A stretch of DNA of 64,000 nucleotides, taken from positions 2,666,001 through 2,730,000 of the forward strand of contig OZ244979.1 in NCBI GenBank assembly GCA_965223095.1. Reading direction: 5' to 3'. Numbering within the stretch: the first letter of the stretch is position 1; every line of letters begins with the position of its first letter. The DNA is from J054 sp965223095. Its GTDB lineage: Bacteria; Pseudomonadota; Gammaproteobacteria; Steroidobacterales; GCA-2729495. The translations under genes and the position numbers were made by a program. Positions 7,843-15,989 of the stretch are shown one piece after another. Below the pieces are notes generated by a model, which saw only the letters and a list, made by a program, of their open reading frames with translations, did not search any database and had not been told where the DNA came from.

Positions 7843-8853
7843 CTAGGGCGAAATCTCCACGCCAACACCAGCGGGCTCGCGGATCATTTTTCGAGGCAGC
7901 AGCGGCCGTGCGGAAATCGTGTCGTGCGCTGATTCCCCGACAGCGGCGGTGCGAGTTTTGACGTGCATGCGAGGACAAACGTATTTCAAGCGACAACTGC
8001 CGATGGTGATGACATCCCCATGGCATAAGGCTTGCTCGTCGACCTGCGTCGAATTCACAAACGTGCCATTGGTGCTATTTAAGTCCACGATATAACGCTT
8101 GCCGGAACGATTGACCAATAGGGCATGGTGGCGACTGACGTAACGGCTGTTCAACTTCAAATCGTTTTGCGCATGGCGGCCTATCAGTAACTGCGAATTC
8201 TCCAAACTGCAACGCTGGGTCATTCGGCCATCGGTCGTTACGAGCAAGAACGGCTGTGTTTGCGCGCCTGGTGAAGCTTCCTGCGCTTGAGAAACAGGCA
8301 CGGACGGCAGCGCGAAGCGATCTTGAGTCATGGATGCGATGGTCAGCATGGCTGCCGAGTCCAAAACCCGGTTTAGCGCGGGCAGACCCACCAGCAAGAA
8401 GGTCATGGCGGCTTCTTTGACATGTGCTTCGGCTAATTTTTGAATCGTTGCAAAAACTCGCGGGCCCCAGGCCTCTGCTTGTTCCAAAACGAACAGGGTC
8501 CGCCGGCCTTGGCTGTGCTCATGCCGAAGAAAAACCTGCATGAGCTTGAGCAGCTCGTGCTCAGAAGATTCAAAGGGTTCAAAGCCAAGCTGCTCCAAAC
8601 TGACTTCCATGAACTCATGCGGCTCATACAGCGGTTCTGTCACGTGCACTACATTGGCACAGCAATCCTGAGCCGCCAAGCATTGTCGCAACAGCTCGGT
8701 TTTGCCGCTGCCCAGGGGCCCGGTGAGCACCGCGAAGAGCTGCCGGGTACGAAGGGACTGTTGTAGGTAATCCAGAGGTCCTAGAATTCCATCGGCATCT
8801 ACCGGCATTGATTCGACGGCCACGGCTGGCGTGGCAAGCTGAGCTTGACTCAT
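7843..8853 (-). CDS. ExeA-like AAA ATPase fused to FHA domain
   Basis: 336 residues. Residues about 25-175 form a P-loop ATPase of the AAA/ExeA type with Walker A GPLGSGKT (45-52) and a Walker B-like RTLFVLEQAE (118-127). Residues about 202-290 form a forkhead-associated domain with the phosphothreonine-binding signature GRH (225-227), SRHH (240-243) and LNSTNGT (258-264). FHA domains bind phosphothreonine peptides, so the ATPase may be steered by a Ser/Thr kinase pathway; no kinase gene is in the window. A role in secretion or cell-envelope assembly is possible by analogy with ExeA. No signal peptide. Confidence 0.82.
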   Translation of the reverse strand: MSQAQLATPAVAVESMPVDADGILGPLDYLQQSLRTRQLFAVLTGPLGSGKTELLRQCLAAQDCCANVVHVTEPLYEPHEFMEVSLEQLGFEPFESSEHELLKLMQVFLRHEHSQGRRTLFVLEQAEAWGPRVFATIQKLAEAHVKEAAMTFLLVGLPALNRVLDSAAMLTIASMTQDRFALPSVPVSQAQEASPGAQTQPFLLVTTDGRMTQRCSLENSQLLIGRHAQNDLKLNSRYVSRHHALLVNRSGKRYIVDLNSTNGTFVNSTQVDEQALCHGDVITIGSCRLKYVCPRMHVKTRTAAVGESAHDTISARPLLPRKMIREPAGVGVEISP

Positions 8854-9067
8854 GGTATTGGTCTCGACGATTGCTGTTTTTGTCTTATGCTTTTAGAACA
8901 GCTAGTTGAGTTTTTCTTCTAATGAGCTTTCTTATTGTGTGCTCAGTTTATGGAAGCGCACAGCTTATGTAAAGGTAGCGCAAGGCCGGCGCGGCTACTA
9001 TTTAATCTCAAATCTTATAAACTAATCTTTAGCTAATGATATTTATTCATTTTTCTACCTTCCGGTT
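8854..9067. other. AT-rich divergent intergenic region before ccmA
   Basis: 214 bp separating the minus-strand ATPase-FHA gene from ccmA. The part from about 8990 to 9060 is strongly AT-rich against a GC-rich background. There is no Shine-Dalgarno sequence before the ccmA ATG. Promoters for both directions must lie here but no clear consensus pair was recognised. Confidence 0.5.
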
Positions 9068-9685
9068 ATGCCGGTGATCAGCGCGTCGGGACTCACTCTC
9101 TGGCGCGGTTTTCACTGCCTGTTCGAGCAGCTGTCGTTCCAGCTCGCGGCAGGCGAAGCCTTGCTGGTGCGCGGGCCGAATGGCTCGGGGAAAACCACTT
9201 TATTAAGGGTTTTGTGCGGATTAACGCGGCCCGAGGCAGGGGAGGTAAACTGGGCGGGTGAGCCCATCCACGCGCAGCGCGAAGCTTTCACGCGCGCGCT
9301 TGCCTACCTGGGGCATCGCGTGGGGCTGAAGGCGGATCTCTCCGCCGAGCAAAACTTGCAGTTTGCCACCCGCATACGTGGGCAGAACCCAAGCGCGAGC
9401 GAGGGCTTAGAGGCCGTGGGACTCGCTGAACAGGCTGACTTGGCCGTGCGCTATTTGTCGGCCGGGCAACAGCGCCGCACGGCCTTGGCGCGTTTGCTGC
9501 AATCGAATGCCAGGTTGTGGGTCATGGACGAGCCCTTGGCTAACCTGGATACCGCGGGCCGCGATTTTGTCGTCGCCGCCCTGAACGATCATCTGGCGGC
9601 GGGCGGTCTGGCGGTTCTGGCGGTGCATGAATCCTTGCAACTCGCCGCGCCCCAACAGTCATTAACGCTGGGCGGTGATCTGTGA
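9068..9685 (+). CDS. ccmA: Heme exporter ATP-binding protein CcmA
   Basis: ATPase of the CcmABCD complex that frees holo-CcmE during cytochrome c maturation. 205 residues with Walker A RGPNGSGKTTLL, ABC signature LSAGQQRR, Walker B LWVMDEPLANLD and the His switch in VHES. First gene of the ccm operon; its end overlaps ccmB by 4 bp. The ATG has no Shine-Dalgarno sequence and is preceded by AT-rich DNA. Confidence 0.95.
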   Translation: MPVISASGLTLWRGFHCLFEQLSFQLAAGEALLVRGPNGSGKTTLLRVLCGLTRPEAGEVNWAGEPIHAQREAFTRALAYLGHRVGLKADLSAEQNLQFATRIRGQNPSASEGLEAVGLAEQADLAVRYLSAGQQRRTALARLLQSNARLWVMDEPLANLDTAGRDFVVAALNDHLAAGGLAVLAVHESLQLAAPQQSLTLGGDL

Positions 9686-10356
9686 AAATTTTCAGCGCCA
9701 TGTGGGCGGTGATCCGCCACGATCTCACCCTGTCTGTTGCGCGCTGGGGCGATGTGGCTAGCCCCTTGATGTTTTTCGTTATCGTGGTGGTGCTTTTTCC
9801 CCTGGCTTTGTCGCCGGCACCGGAGCAGCTGCGCGAACTGGCGCCGGGGGTACTGTGGATCGCCGCGCTCCTGTCCTTGCTGCTCTCGCTGAACGCATTG
9901 TTTCGGCAGGATCTAGAGGACGGCAGTATGGAACAGCTGGTTGTCAGTCCCCAACCCTTGGCCGCCATGATGCTCGCCAAAGGCGTCGCGCATTGGCTCG
10001 CTGCCGGTTTGCCCGTCGTGATCCTGGCGCCCCTGCTAGCCGTGTCCTATGACCTGCCAGCCGCCGGGATCCAGGCGCTGTGCATCACCTTGTTGATCGG
10101 CACCCCTAGCCTCAGCTTACTGGGTTCTATCGGCGCCGCCCTGACTGCCGGGGTACGCCAGGCCGGGGGGCTCCTCGCGCTACTGATTTTACCCTTGTGC
10201 TTACCGGTGCTGATGTTTGGCGCGCGCGCCACGGCCCTGGCCAGCGAAGGTGAGGGCATTGCGGGACCTCTCTATTTGCTGGCCGCATTTTTAGTTTTAT
10301 CCTTAAGCCTCGTGCCCATCGCCACGGCCGCGGCCATTCGCATTAGCTTAGATTGA
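9682..10356 (+). CDS. ccmB: Heme exporter permease CcmB
   Basis: Inner-membrane permease partner of CcmA; 224 residues with about six hydrophobic helices and the typical LFRQDLEDGSMEQLVVSP cytoplasmic loop. Start GTG overlaps the ccmA stop by 4 bp; ccmC starts 7 bp after its stop. Confidence 0.95.
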   Translation: MKIFSAMWAVIRHDLTLSVARWGDVASPLMFFVIVVVLFPLALSPAPEQLRELAPGVLWIAALLSLLLSLNALFRQDLEDGSMEQLVVSPQPLAAMMLAKGVAHWLAAGLPVVILAPLLAVSYDLPAAGIQALCITLLIGTPSLSLLGSIGAALTAGVRQAGGLLALLILPLCLPVLMFGARATALASEGEGIAGPLYLLAAFLVLSLSLVPIATAAAIRISLD

Positions 10357-10363
10357 GTCACCC

Positions 10364-11122
10364 ATGTACTTACCGAATTGGCTGCATCGACTGAGCTCGC
10401 CGCCGCATTTTTATCGGCTGGCTGGCCTGTTCATGCCCTGGGTGCTTTGGCCCGCCATGGCCTTGCTACTCATCGGTTTTTACGGCGGACTGGTCCTAGC
10501 ACCGCCGGATTACCAGCAGGGCGACGCGTTTCGAATCATCTACGTGCATGTGCCCAGCGCCTATTTATCGACACTGATTTATGTTTTGATGGCGGTCAGT
10601 GCGACCATCGGATTAATCTGGCGAATTAAGCTCGCCCACGCGGTGGCGGCGGCCGCCGCGCCCATTGGCGCCTGGTTTACCTTCCTGGCGCTGGCCACCG
10701 GCGCACTGTGGGGCAAGCCCATGTGGGGTGCCTACTGGGCCTGGGATCCGCGGCTAACCTCGGAACTAATCCTGCTGTTTTTGTATCTAGGTTTTATGAG
10801 TTTGCGCGCAGCCTTTGACAATCCCAGCCAAGGCGACCGGGCCGCTGCCTTACTGGCCTTGGTTGGCGTCATTAATGTGCCCATAATTCACTACTCGGTA
10901 ATTTGGTGGAGTAGCCTGCACCAAGGTCCCACCATCAAAAAACTGGATGCCCCGTCCATCACAGGTGACATGGTGTGGCCCTTGCTGACCTTAATTGTGG
11001 CTTACACCTTGTTTTTCGCGGCCATGTTGCTGCGCCGCACTCAGGCGGAAGTTTTAGAGCGCGAGCGTAATTCGCGTTGGGTCGAAAAACTCGTAACGGC
11101 GACGGGAGACAGCGACACATGA
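10364..11122 (+). CDS. ccmC: Heme exporter/handling protein CcmC
   Basis: Inner-membrane protein of the heme-handling family that presents heme to CcmE. 252 residues, six membrane helices, the tryptophan-rich WD motif (GAYWAWDPRLTSELIL) facing the periplasm, and flanking histidines (YVHVPSAY; IIHYSVIWW) as heme ligands. The stop overlaps the ccmD start. Confidence 0.96.
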   Translation: MYLPNWLHRLSSPPHFYRLAGLFMPWVLWPAMALLLIGFYGGLVLAPPDYQQGDAFRIIYVHVPSAYLSTLIYVLMAVSATIGLIWRIKLAHAVAAAAAPIGAWFTFLALATGALWGKPMWGAYWAWDPRLTSELILLFLYLGFMSLRAAFDNPSQGDRAAALLALVGVINVPIIHYSVIWWSSLHQGPTIKKLDAPSITGDMVWPLLTLIVAYTLFFAAMLLRRTQAEVLERERNSRWVEKLVTATGDSDT

Positions 11123-11292
11123 AAGAATTCCTCGCCATGGGCGGCTATGCGGCTTACGTGTGGAGTTGTTTTGGGCTCACGCTGGTGGTGCTTTGGATCA
11201 ACCATTGGACCGCCAAGCGCAGGCTAACGGCGGTACAAACTGAATTGGCGAAACGGCATCGGCACGCCGCCAAACGGAGACAGCAAACATGA
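11119..11292 (+). CDS. ccmD: Heme exporter protein CcmD
   Basis: 57-residue single-helix membrane protein: short MGGYAAYVWSCFGLTLVVL segment followed by a basic cytoplasmic tail, as in CcmD, which is needed to release holo-CcmE from CcmABC. The ATG at 11119 overlaps the ccmC stop (ATGA); the longer frame upstream lies inside ccmC and is not used. Overlaps ccmE by 4 bp. Confidence 0.92.
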   Translation: MKEFLAMGGYAAYVWSCFGLTLVVLWINHWTAKRRLTAVQTELAKRHRHAAKRRQQT

Positions 11293-11741
11293 AACCCCGA
11301 CAGCAACGGATGTTAACCGTTGCCCTGATTATGGCCGGCGTGGGCTTGGCGGTGGGACTAGCTCTGCAAGCCTTCCAGGAAAATCTGCTGTTTTTTTATA
11401 GCCCAACGCAAGTGCTGGCCGGCGAAGCCCCCGACGGCCGTAAATTCCGGCTGGGCGGTTTGGTCATGGACGGCAGTCTGCAACGTGAGCCGGGCGAACT
11501 AGCCGTACAATTCATGGTCACCGACAATGCGAACACGCTGCCCGTGGCTTATTCTGGCGTGCTGCCAGACCTGTTCCGGGAAGGTCAAGGCGTTATCGCC
11601 CACGGTGTGTTACAGGGCGATGGCAGTTTTCTAGCCGAAGAAGTCTTGGCCAAGCATGACGAAAATTATATGCCCCCCGAAGTCGCCGAGACTTTGGCCG
11701 AGCAGGGTCATCCCAGTGATCTTAATACGGCTCAACCCTAG
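11289..11741 (+). CDS. ccmE: Cytochrome c-type biogenesis heme chaperone CcmE
   Basis: Periplasmic heme chaperone anchored by an N-terminal helix; it binds heme covalently through His123 in LAKHDENYMPPE, with Tyr127 nearby as axial ligand. 150 residues, normal length, OB-fold sequence (RLGGLVMDGS, VQFMVTD). The ATG overlaps ccmD by 4 bp. Confidence 0.96.
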   Translation: MKPRQQRMLTVALIMAGVGLAVGLALQAFQENLLFFYSPTQVLAGEAPDGRKFRLGGLVMDGSLQREPGELAVQFMVTDNANTLPVAYSGVLPDLFREGQGVIAHGVLQGDGSFLAEEVLAKHDENYMPPEVAETLAEQGHPSDLNTAQP

Positions 11742-11752
11742 AGCGTCTCATC

Positions 11753-13723
11753 GTGTTACCTGAACTCGGCCAGATTTGCCTAGCCCTGGCGCTTTGCCTG
11801 GCCCTGGCCCAAGCGGTGTTTCCGCTGCTGGGTGCACAACTCGATAAGCCTGCGTGGACACAAGTGGCACTGCCAGCGGCCAGCGGACAATTCGTCTTTG
11901 TAGCCAGCGCTTTTGCTTGCTTGAGTTGGTCATTTCTGAGCAACGATTTCTCAGTTTTATATGTAGCCAGCAATTCGAATACGCAGTTGCCCGGCTTGTA
12001 CAAGTTTGCGGCCGTGTGGGGCGGGCACGAAGGTTCTTTGCTGCTCTGGGTGTTCATTCTCGCGGCTTGGACCTTGGCAGTGGCACTGACCAGCGGTCGT
12101 CTACCGCCGGTGTTCGCGGCCCGCGTGCTCGGCGTATTGGGATTAGTCAGTGCGGGCTTTCTGTTGTTCATTCTCCTAACTTCCAATCCGTTCCTGCGCC
12201 TGGCGCAAATTCCCATCGATGGCAACGATCTGAATCCGCTATTGCAAGATCCGGCCATGGCCTTGCATCCACCGATTTTGTACATCGGTTATGTGGGCTT
12301 TTCCGTGGCTTTTGCTTATGCCGTGGCCGCCATGCTCGCCGGACAAATAGACCAGCAGTGGGCCCGATGGGCCCGGCCCTGGACCACAGGCGCCTGGTTG
12401 TTTCTTACCCTCGGCATCGCGCTGGGCAGCTGGTGGGCCTACTACGAATTGGGTTGGGGCGGTTGGTGGTTTTGGGATCCGGTGGAAAATGCATCTTTCA
12501 TGCCGTGGCTGGTGGGCACGGCATTGATTCATTCGCTGGCCGTGTCGGAGAAACGCGGTCTGTTCAAGGGCACAACCTTGCTATTGGCCATTGCGGCTTT
12601 TTCTCTCAGCTTGCTCGGCACCTTCTTGGTGCGCTCGGGCATTCTGGTTTCGGTGCATGCTTTCGCCAGCGACCCATCGCGCGGTTTATTTATATTGTTG
12701 TATTTGAGCATCGTCATCGGCGGTGCCCTGAGCTTGTACGCTTGGCGAGCGCCGAGCTTGGATCGCGCTGTGGGTTTCGCGCCTTTATCACGCGAAACCT
12801 TTTTATTGATCAACAATATTCTACTCAGCATCGCCGCCGGTCTAATTTTGCTGGGCACTTTGTATCCGCTCGTGATGGACGGGTTCAATTTAGGCAAGAT
12901 TTCTGTGGGACCACCTTATTTTGAAACGGCGTTTCTGATACCGATGCTGCCCCTGATTGCCGCCATCGGTGTCGGCATGCACGCAACTTGGCGTTCGGCC
13001 GATGGCCAGCGGCTGGCACGACGATTACGGTTGCCGGTGATCATCGCAGTGCTGGCCGGTCTTTTGGTGCCCTGGTTGGTGTTCGGAAGTCAATCCGTGC
13101 TGACGATCATCGGCGTCATCGTGGGTGTTTGGGCGGTCGCTGCGTCCTTAGTGGATCCCGTCACCCGCTTGCTCGGCAAGGGACCAAGACTCACGGCAGC
13201 CATGCTGGGCATGCAAATCGCGCACCTGGGCCTGGGCTTGACCGTACTCGGCATTACCGTCACTTCATCCTATGGCCTAGAAGTAGACCGACGCATGGCG
13301 CTGGGCGAAACCATCGAATTGGCTGGTTACGATTTAAGCTTTACCGAGATTCGCGATGTCGAAGGCGTCAACTATTCGGCCCGGCGTGCCACGATGGAAC
13401 TACGCAAAGGGAATCAAGAAATCGCGGTACTGTATCCGGAAAAGCGTAGCTATCGGGTCCAAAAATCGGCGATGACGGAAGCTGCCATTGACGACGGCTG
13501 GGGGCGCGACATCTTTGTCGCCTTGGGCGAAGATTTGGGTCTGGATGCCTGGAGTGTGCGCCTACAGTACAAACCCATGATCCGCTTTATATGGTTTGGC
13601 TGTTTAGTCATGGCCTTCGGCGGGCTGGTCGCTATTTCCGATCGCCGCTATCGCACCGCGCGACAACAGCAACCGAGCCGGCTTAGCAAGCAAGCCTCGC
13701 AGACCAAGCCCGTCAATTCATAA
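11753..13723 (+). CDS. ccmF: Cytochrome c heme lyase subunit CcmF
   Basis: Large inner-membrane subunit of the CcmFHI heme lyase that attaches heme to apocytochrome c. 656 residues with about 14 membrane helices, the tryptophan-rich motif GWGGWWFWDPVENASFMPWL and conserved histidines (WGGHEGSLL; ALIHSLAV). GTG start, 11 bp after ccmE. Directly abuts ccmG. Confidence 0.97.
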   Translation: MLPELGQICLALALCLALAQAVFPLLGAQLDKPAWTQVALPAASGQFVFVASAFACLSWSFLSNDFSVLYVASNSNTQLPGLYKFAAVWGGHEGSLLLWVFILAAWTLAVALTSGRLPPVFAARVLGVLGLVSAGFLLFILLTSNPFLRLAQIPIDGNDLNPLLQDPAMALHPPILYIGYVGFSVAFAYAVAAMLAGQIDQQWARWARPWTTGAWLFLTLGIALGSWWAYYELGWGGWWFWDPVENASFMPWLVGTALIHSLAVSEKRGLFKGTTLLLAIAAFSLSLLGTFLVRSGILVSVHAFASDPSRGLFILLYLSIVIGGALSLYAWRAPSLDRAVGFAPLSRETFLLINNILLSIAAGLILLGTLYPLVMDGFNLGKISVGPPYFETAFLIPMLPLIAAIGVGMHATWRSADGQRLARRLRLPVIIAVLAGLLVPWLVFGSQSVLTIIGVIVGVWAVAASLVDPVTRLLGKGPRLTAAMLGMQIAHLGLGLTVLGITVTSSYGLEVDRRMALGETIELAGYDLSFTEIRDVEGVNYSARRATMELRKGNQEIAVLYPEKRSYRVQKSAMTEAAIDDGWGRDIFVALGEDLGLDAWSVRLQYKPMIRFIWFGCLVMAFGGLVAISDRRYRTARQQQPSRLSKQASQTKPVNS

Positions 13724-14257
13724 ATGACACGTTTTGCAATTCCCCTAGTTGTCTTTGCCCTGATGGTCGTCGTGTTTTGGCTAGGCCTGGGCCGTGATCC
13801 CTCTGTTGTTCCGTCACCGCTGATCGGCAAACCGGCACCGAGCTTTGAACTACCGCGCTTGGATGATCCCGAGCAAGCCTTCAGCAACGCTGACTTCGCC
13901 GGACAAATCGCCTTAATCAATGTTTGGGGAACCTGGTGCGTAGGCTGTCGTCAAGAACACGATACCTTGCTTGCCATCGCGGCCAGTGGGGAGGTACCTA
14001 TTTACGGCCTCAATTGGAAAGACGATTCGACGGCAGCACGACAATGGCTGCAGCAGCTGGGCAACCCTTACACGCTGACGGGCGTTGACGCGGATGGCCG
14101 AGCTGCCATCGACTGGGGCGTCTACGGGGCGCCGGAAACCTTCTTGTTGGATGCAAACGGCGTCGTCGTTCACAAACATATTGCGCCACTTAACCTAGAA
14201 ATTTGGGAACGCGACTTCTTACCGTTAATTCGCTCACTGCGAGAAGATGCTTCATGA
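13724..14257 (+). CDS. ccmG: Periplasmic thiol:disulfide reductase CcmG/DsbE
   Basis: Membrane-anchored thioredoxin-fold protein that reduces the CXXCH cysteines of apocytochrome c. 177 residues: N-terminal helix (about 5-22), then WGTWCVGCRQEH with active Cys72 and Cys75, and the cis-Pro region YGAPETFLLD. The stop overlaps the ccmH ATG. Confidence 0.95.
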   Translation: MTRFAIPLVVFALMVVVFWLGLGRDPSVVPSPLIGKPAPSFELPRLDDPEQAFSNADFAGQIALINVWGTWCVGCRQEHDTLLAIAASGEVPIYGLNWKDDSTAARQWLQQLGNPYTLTGVDADGRAAIDWGVYGAPETFLLDANGVVVHKHIAPLNLEIWERDFLPLIRSLREDAS

Positions 14258-14679
14258 GGTTGCTCTGCGCGCTGTTCATTTTTTTGATCGTGACCAGCGC
14301 AATGGCCATCGACCCGGACGCGCCCATTGCGGACCCAAAAAAACGCGCCCTGTATGAACAATTGACCGACGAAGTGCGCTGCTTGGTCTGTCAAAATCAA
14401 ACCATTGCGGATTCCACCGCACCTTTGGCCGCGGACCTGCGGCAGGAAATTCGCGGCATGGTGGAAGCCGGTCAATCGGAAAACGAAATCAAAACTTTCT
14501 TAACAGACCGTTATGGTGATTTCGTACTTTATAAGCCTCGGTATGGTGGACCAACCGCTTTATTATGGCTGGCGCCTGGTTTACTACTGTTGCTCGGGGC
14601 TATTTGGTTGTGGCGCATCATTGCACGCCGCGCCACGCTGCCCGTTAGCAGCGAATCCGAAGATGCCCTAGAACCATGA
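14254..14679 (+). CDS. ccmH: Cytochrome c maturation thiol-redox protein CcmH
   Basis: 141 residues: signal peptide (about 1-18), the RCLVCQNQ motif with Cys43 and Cys46, and a C-terminal membrane helix (WLAPGLLLLLGAIWLW). It passes electrons to apocytochrome c within the CcmFHI lyase. This is the short form; the TPR part is the separate ccmI gene. Start ATG 14254 overlaps the ccmG stop. Confidence 0.95.
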   Translation: MRLLCALFIFLIVTSAMAIDPDAPIADPKKRALYEQLTDEVRCLVCQNQTIADSTAPLAADLRQEIRGMVEAGQSENEIKTFLTDRYGDFVLYKPRYGGPTALLWLAPGLLLLLGAIWLWRIIARRATLPVSSESEDALEP

Positions 14680-15698
14680 CGGTTTTCATTCTTCTAGGTA
14701 TTACTTGCAGCTTTGCTGCGGCTGCATTAGTGACATTACCGCTACTGCGACACCCGAAATCGCCCGCGCCCATGGCGGCGCTGTGCGCGGCATTGCTAAT
14801 TCCGGCGGCCTGCGTACTGATCTACCTGGTGTCCAGCAACTATGACTGGGGTAATCCGCCAAGCACAGTCGTTGCGCCGGCCCTGCCGGCTAATCCACAA
14901 CTGGATACCGCCATTGCCGCACTCCAAGAACGCCTGCGGACAAACCCCCAAGACGTGGAAGCCTGGATGATGCTCGGTTCCAGTTTCATGCAAAGCCAAC
15001 AAAGCAGCGAGGCCGAACGCGCTTTTCGTACAGCTTTAGAACTGACCGATGGCCAAAACCAAATGGCAAAACTCGGCATTGCCGAGGCGCAAATTCTTGC
15101 CGACCGATCACGCATGCGAGGCAGTGCGGGCGATCTGGTGGAGGAGGTCTTGGCGGCGGAACCAAACAATACCAAAGCGCTGTTCTATGGTGGCTTGGTG
15201 GCTGGCGCGCGCGAAAACTTACCCTTGTTGCAATCTCGCTGGCAACAATTGTTAGTCGCCAATCCGCCGGAACCCGTGCGGCGGATCGTGACACAAGAAT
15301 TACAAGCCATGGGTCTCGCCGGTGCTGATACTTCTCAGCCGAGCGGCGCCCACAAATCGATTGAGATTAACGTAAAACTTGCTGATTCCTTGCGCACGCA
15401 AGTGGGCGAGGGTGCCTCACTGTTTTTGTTTGCCCGTGACGGTTCGGCGTCAGCAGGGCCGCCGGTCGCCGCATTGCGAACCGGCGCCGCTACCTTGCCC
15501 GCCACCCTGCAGCTCAGTGATGCCAATGTGATGATTCCGGGTCGTTCCCTCGCTGACCTGCAAGAAATTCGACTCGTCGCACGCGTTTCTAATGGTGGCG
15601 ACGCGCTGGCGCAGACCGGCGATTTGTTTGGCGAAGCAAACTGGACTTGGGGTGACGGCCCTGTGGATGTGTTGATTGATCAGGTGGTTGAGAATTAA
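14676..15698 (+). CDS. ccmI: Cytochrome c-type biogenesis protein CcmI (TPR)
   Basis: Apocytochrome c chaperone of the CcmFHI complex. 340 residues: two N-terminal membrane helices, then tetratricopeptide repeats (EAWMMLGSSFMQSQQSSEAERAF; about residues 85-200), then a beta-rich periplasmic domain (KSIEINVKLAD...). Overlaps ccmH by 4 bp and closes the operon. Confidence 0.9.
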   Translation: MTVFILLGITCSFAAAALVTLPLLRHPKSPAPMAALCAALLIPAACVLIYLVSSNYDWGNPPSTVVAPALPANPQLDTAIAALQERLRTNPQDVEAWMMLGSSFMQSQQSSEAERAFRTALELTDGQNQMAKLGIAEAQILADRSRMRGSAGDLVEEVLAAEPNNTKALFYGGLVAGARENLPLLQSRWQQLLVANPPEPVRRIVTQELQAMGLAGADTSQPSGAHKSIEINVKLADSLRTQVGEGASLFLFARDGSASAGPPVAALRTGAATLPATLQLSDANVMIPGRSLADLQEIRLVARVSNGGDALAQTGDLFGEANWTWGDGPVDVLIDQVVEN

Positions 15699-15989
15699 GC
15701 GAAACAATGGACCGACAATCCGCCCAGCGCAAATTTATATTAACAATGCGCAGCGTACACTCAGTTAGCGGCTCATGCTGATCAGCGACAGCCTCATAAG
15801 ACGCTAAAAACTAAGCAACGCTTTGCAGCCATGCACAGCAGATGAGCATCGATTCGCGATCGCCAATAAACCGGCCCAGGCGCCTAACGCCCGTAACCTA
15901 AGGTTATGATAGGGTCTCGGGCAGCAAACCAGTGCGCGGGGCAGCGACCGCGGGCCTAGCGAATCAGCGCCGACAAAGAGAAGAAACCC
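15699..15989. other. Intergenic region between ccmI and malic enzyme gene
   Basis: 291 bp with no coding signal. A near-perfect palindrome TAACCTAAGGTTA (near 15893-15906) about 90 bp before the malic enzyme start could be a regulator site. No terminator with a T-run was found. Confidence 0.35.

Noticed and set aside
15893..15906. Palindrome TAACCTAAGGTTA as a defined operator
   Set aside because: Symmetric, but no known regulator consensus could be matched, so it is only noted in the intergenic entry.
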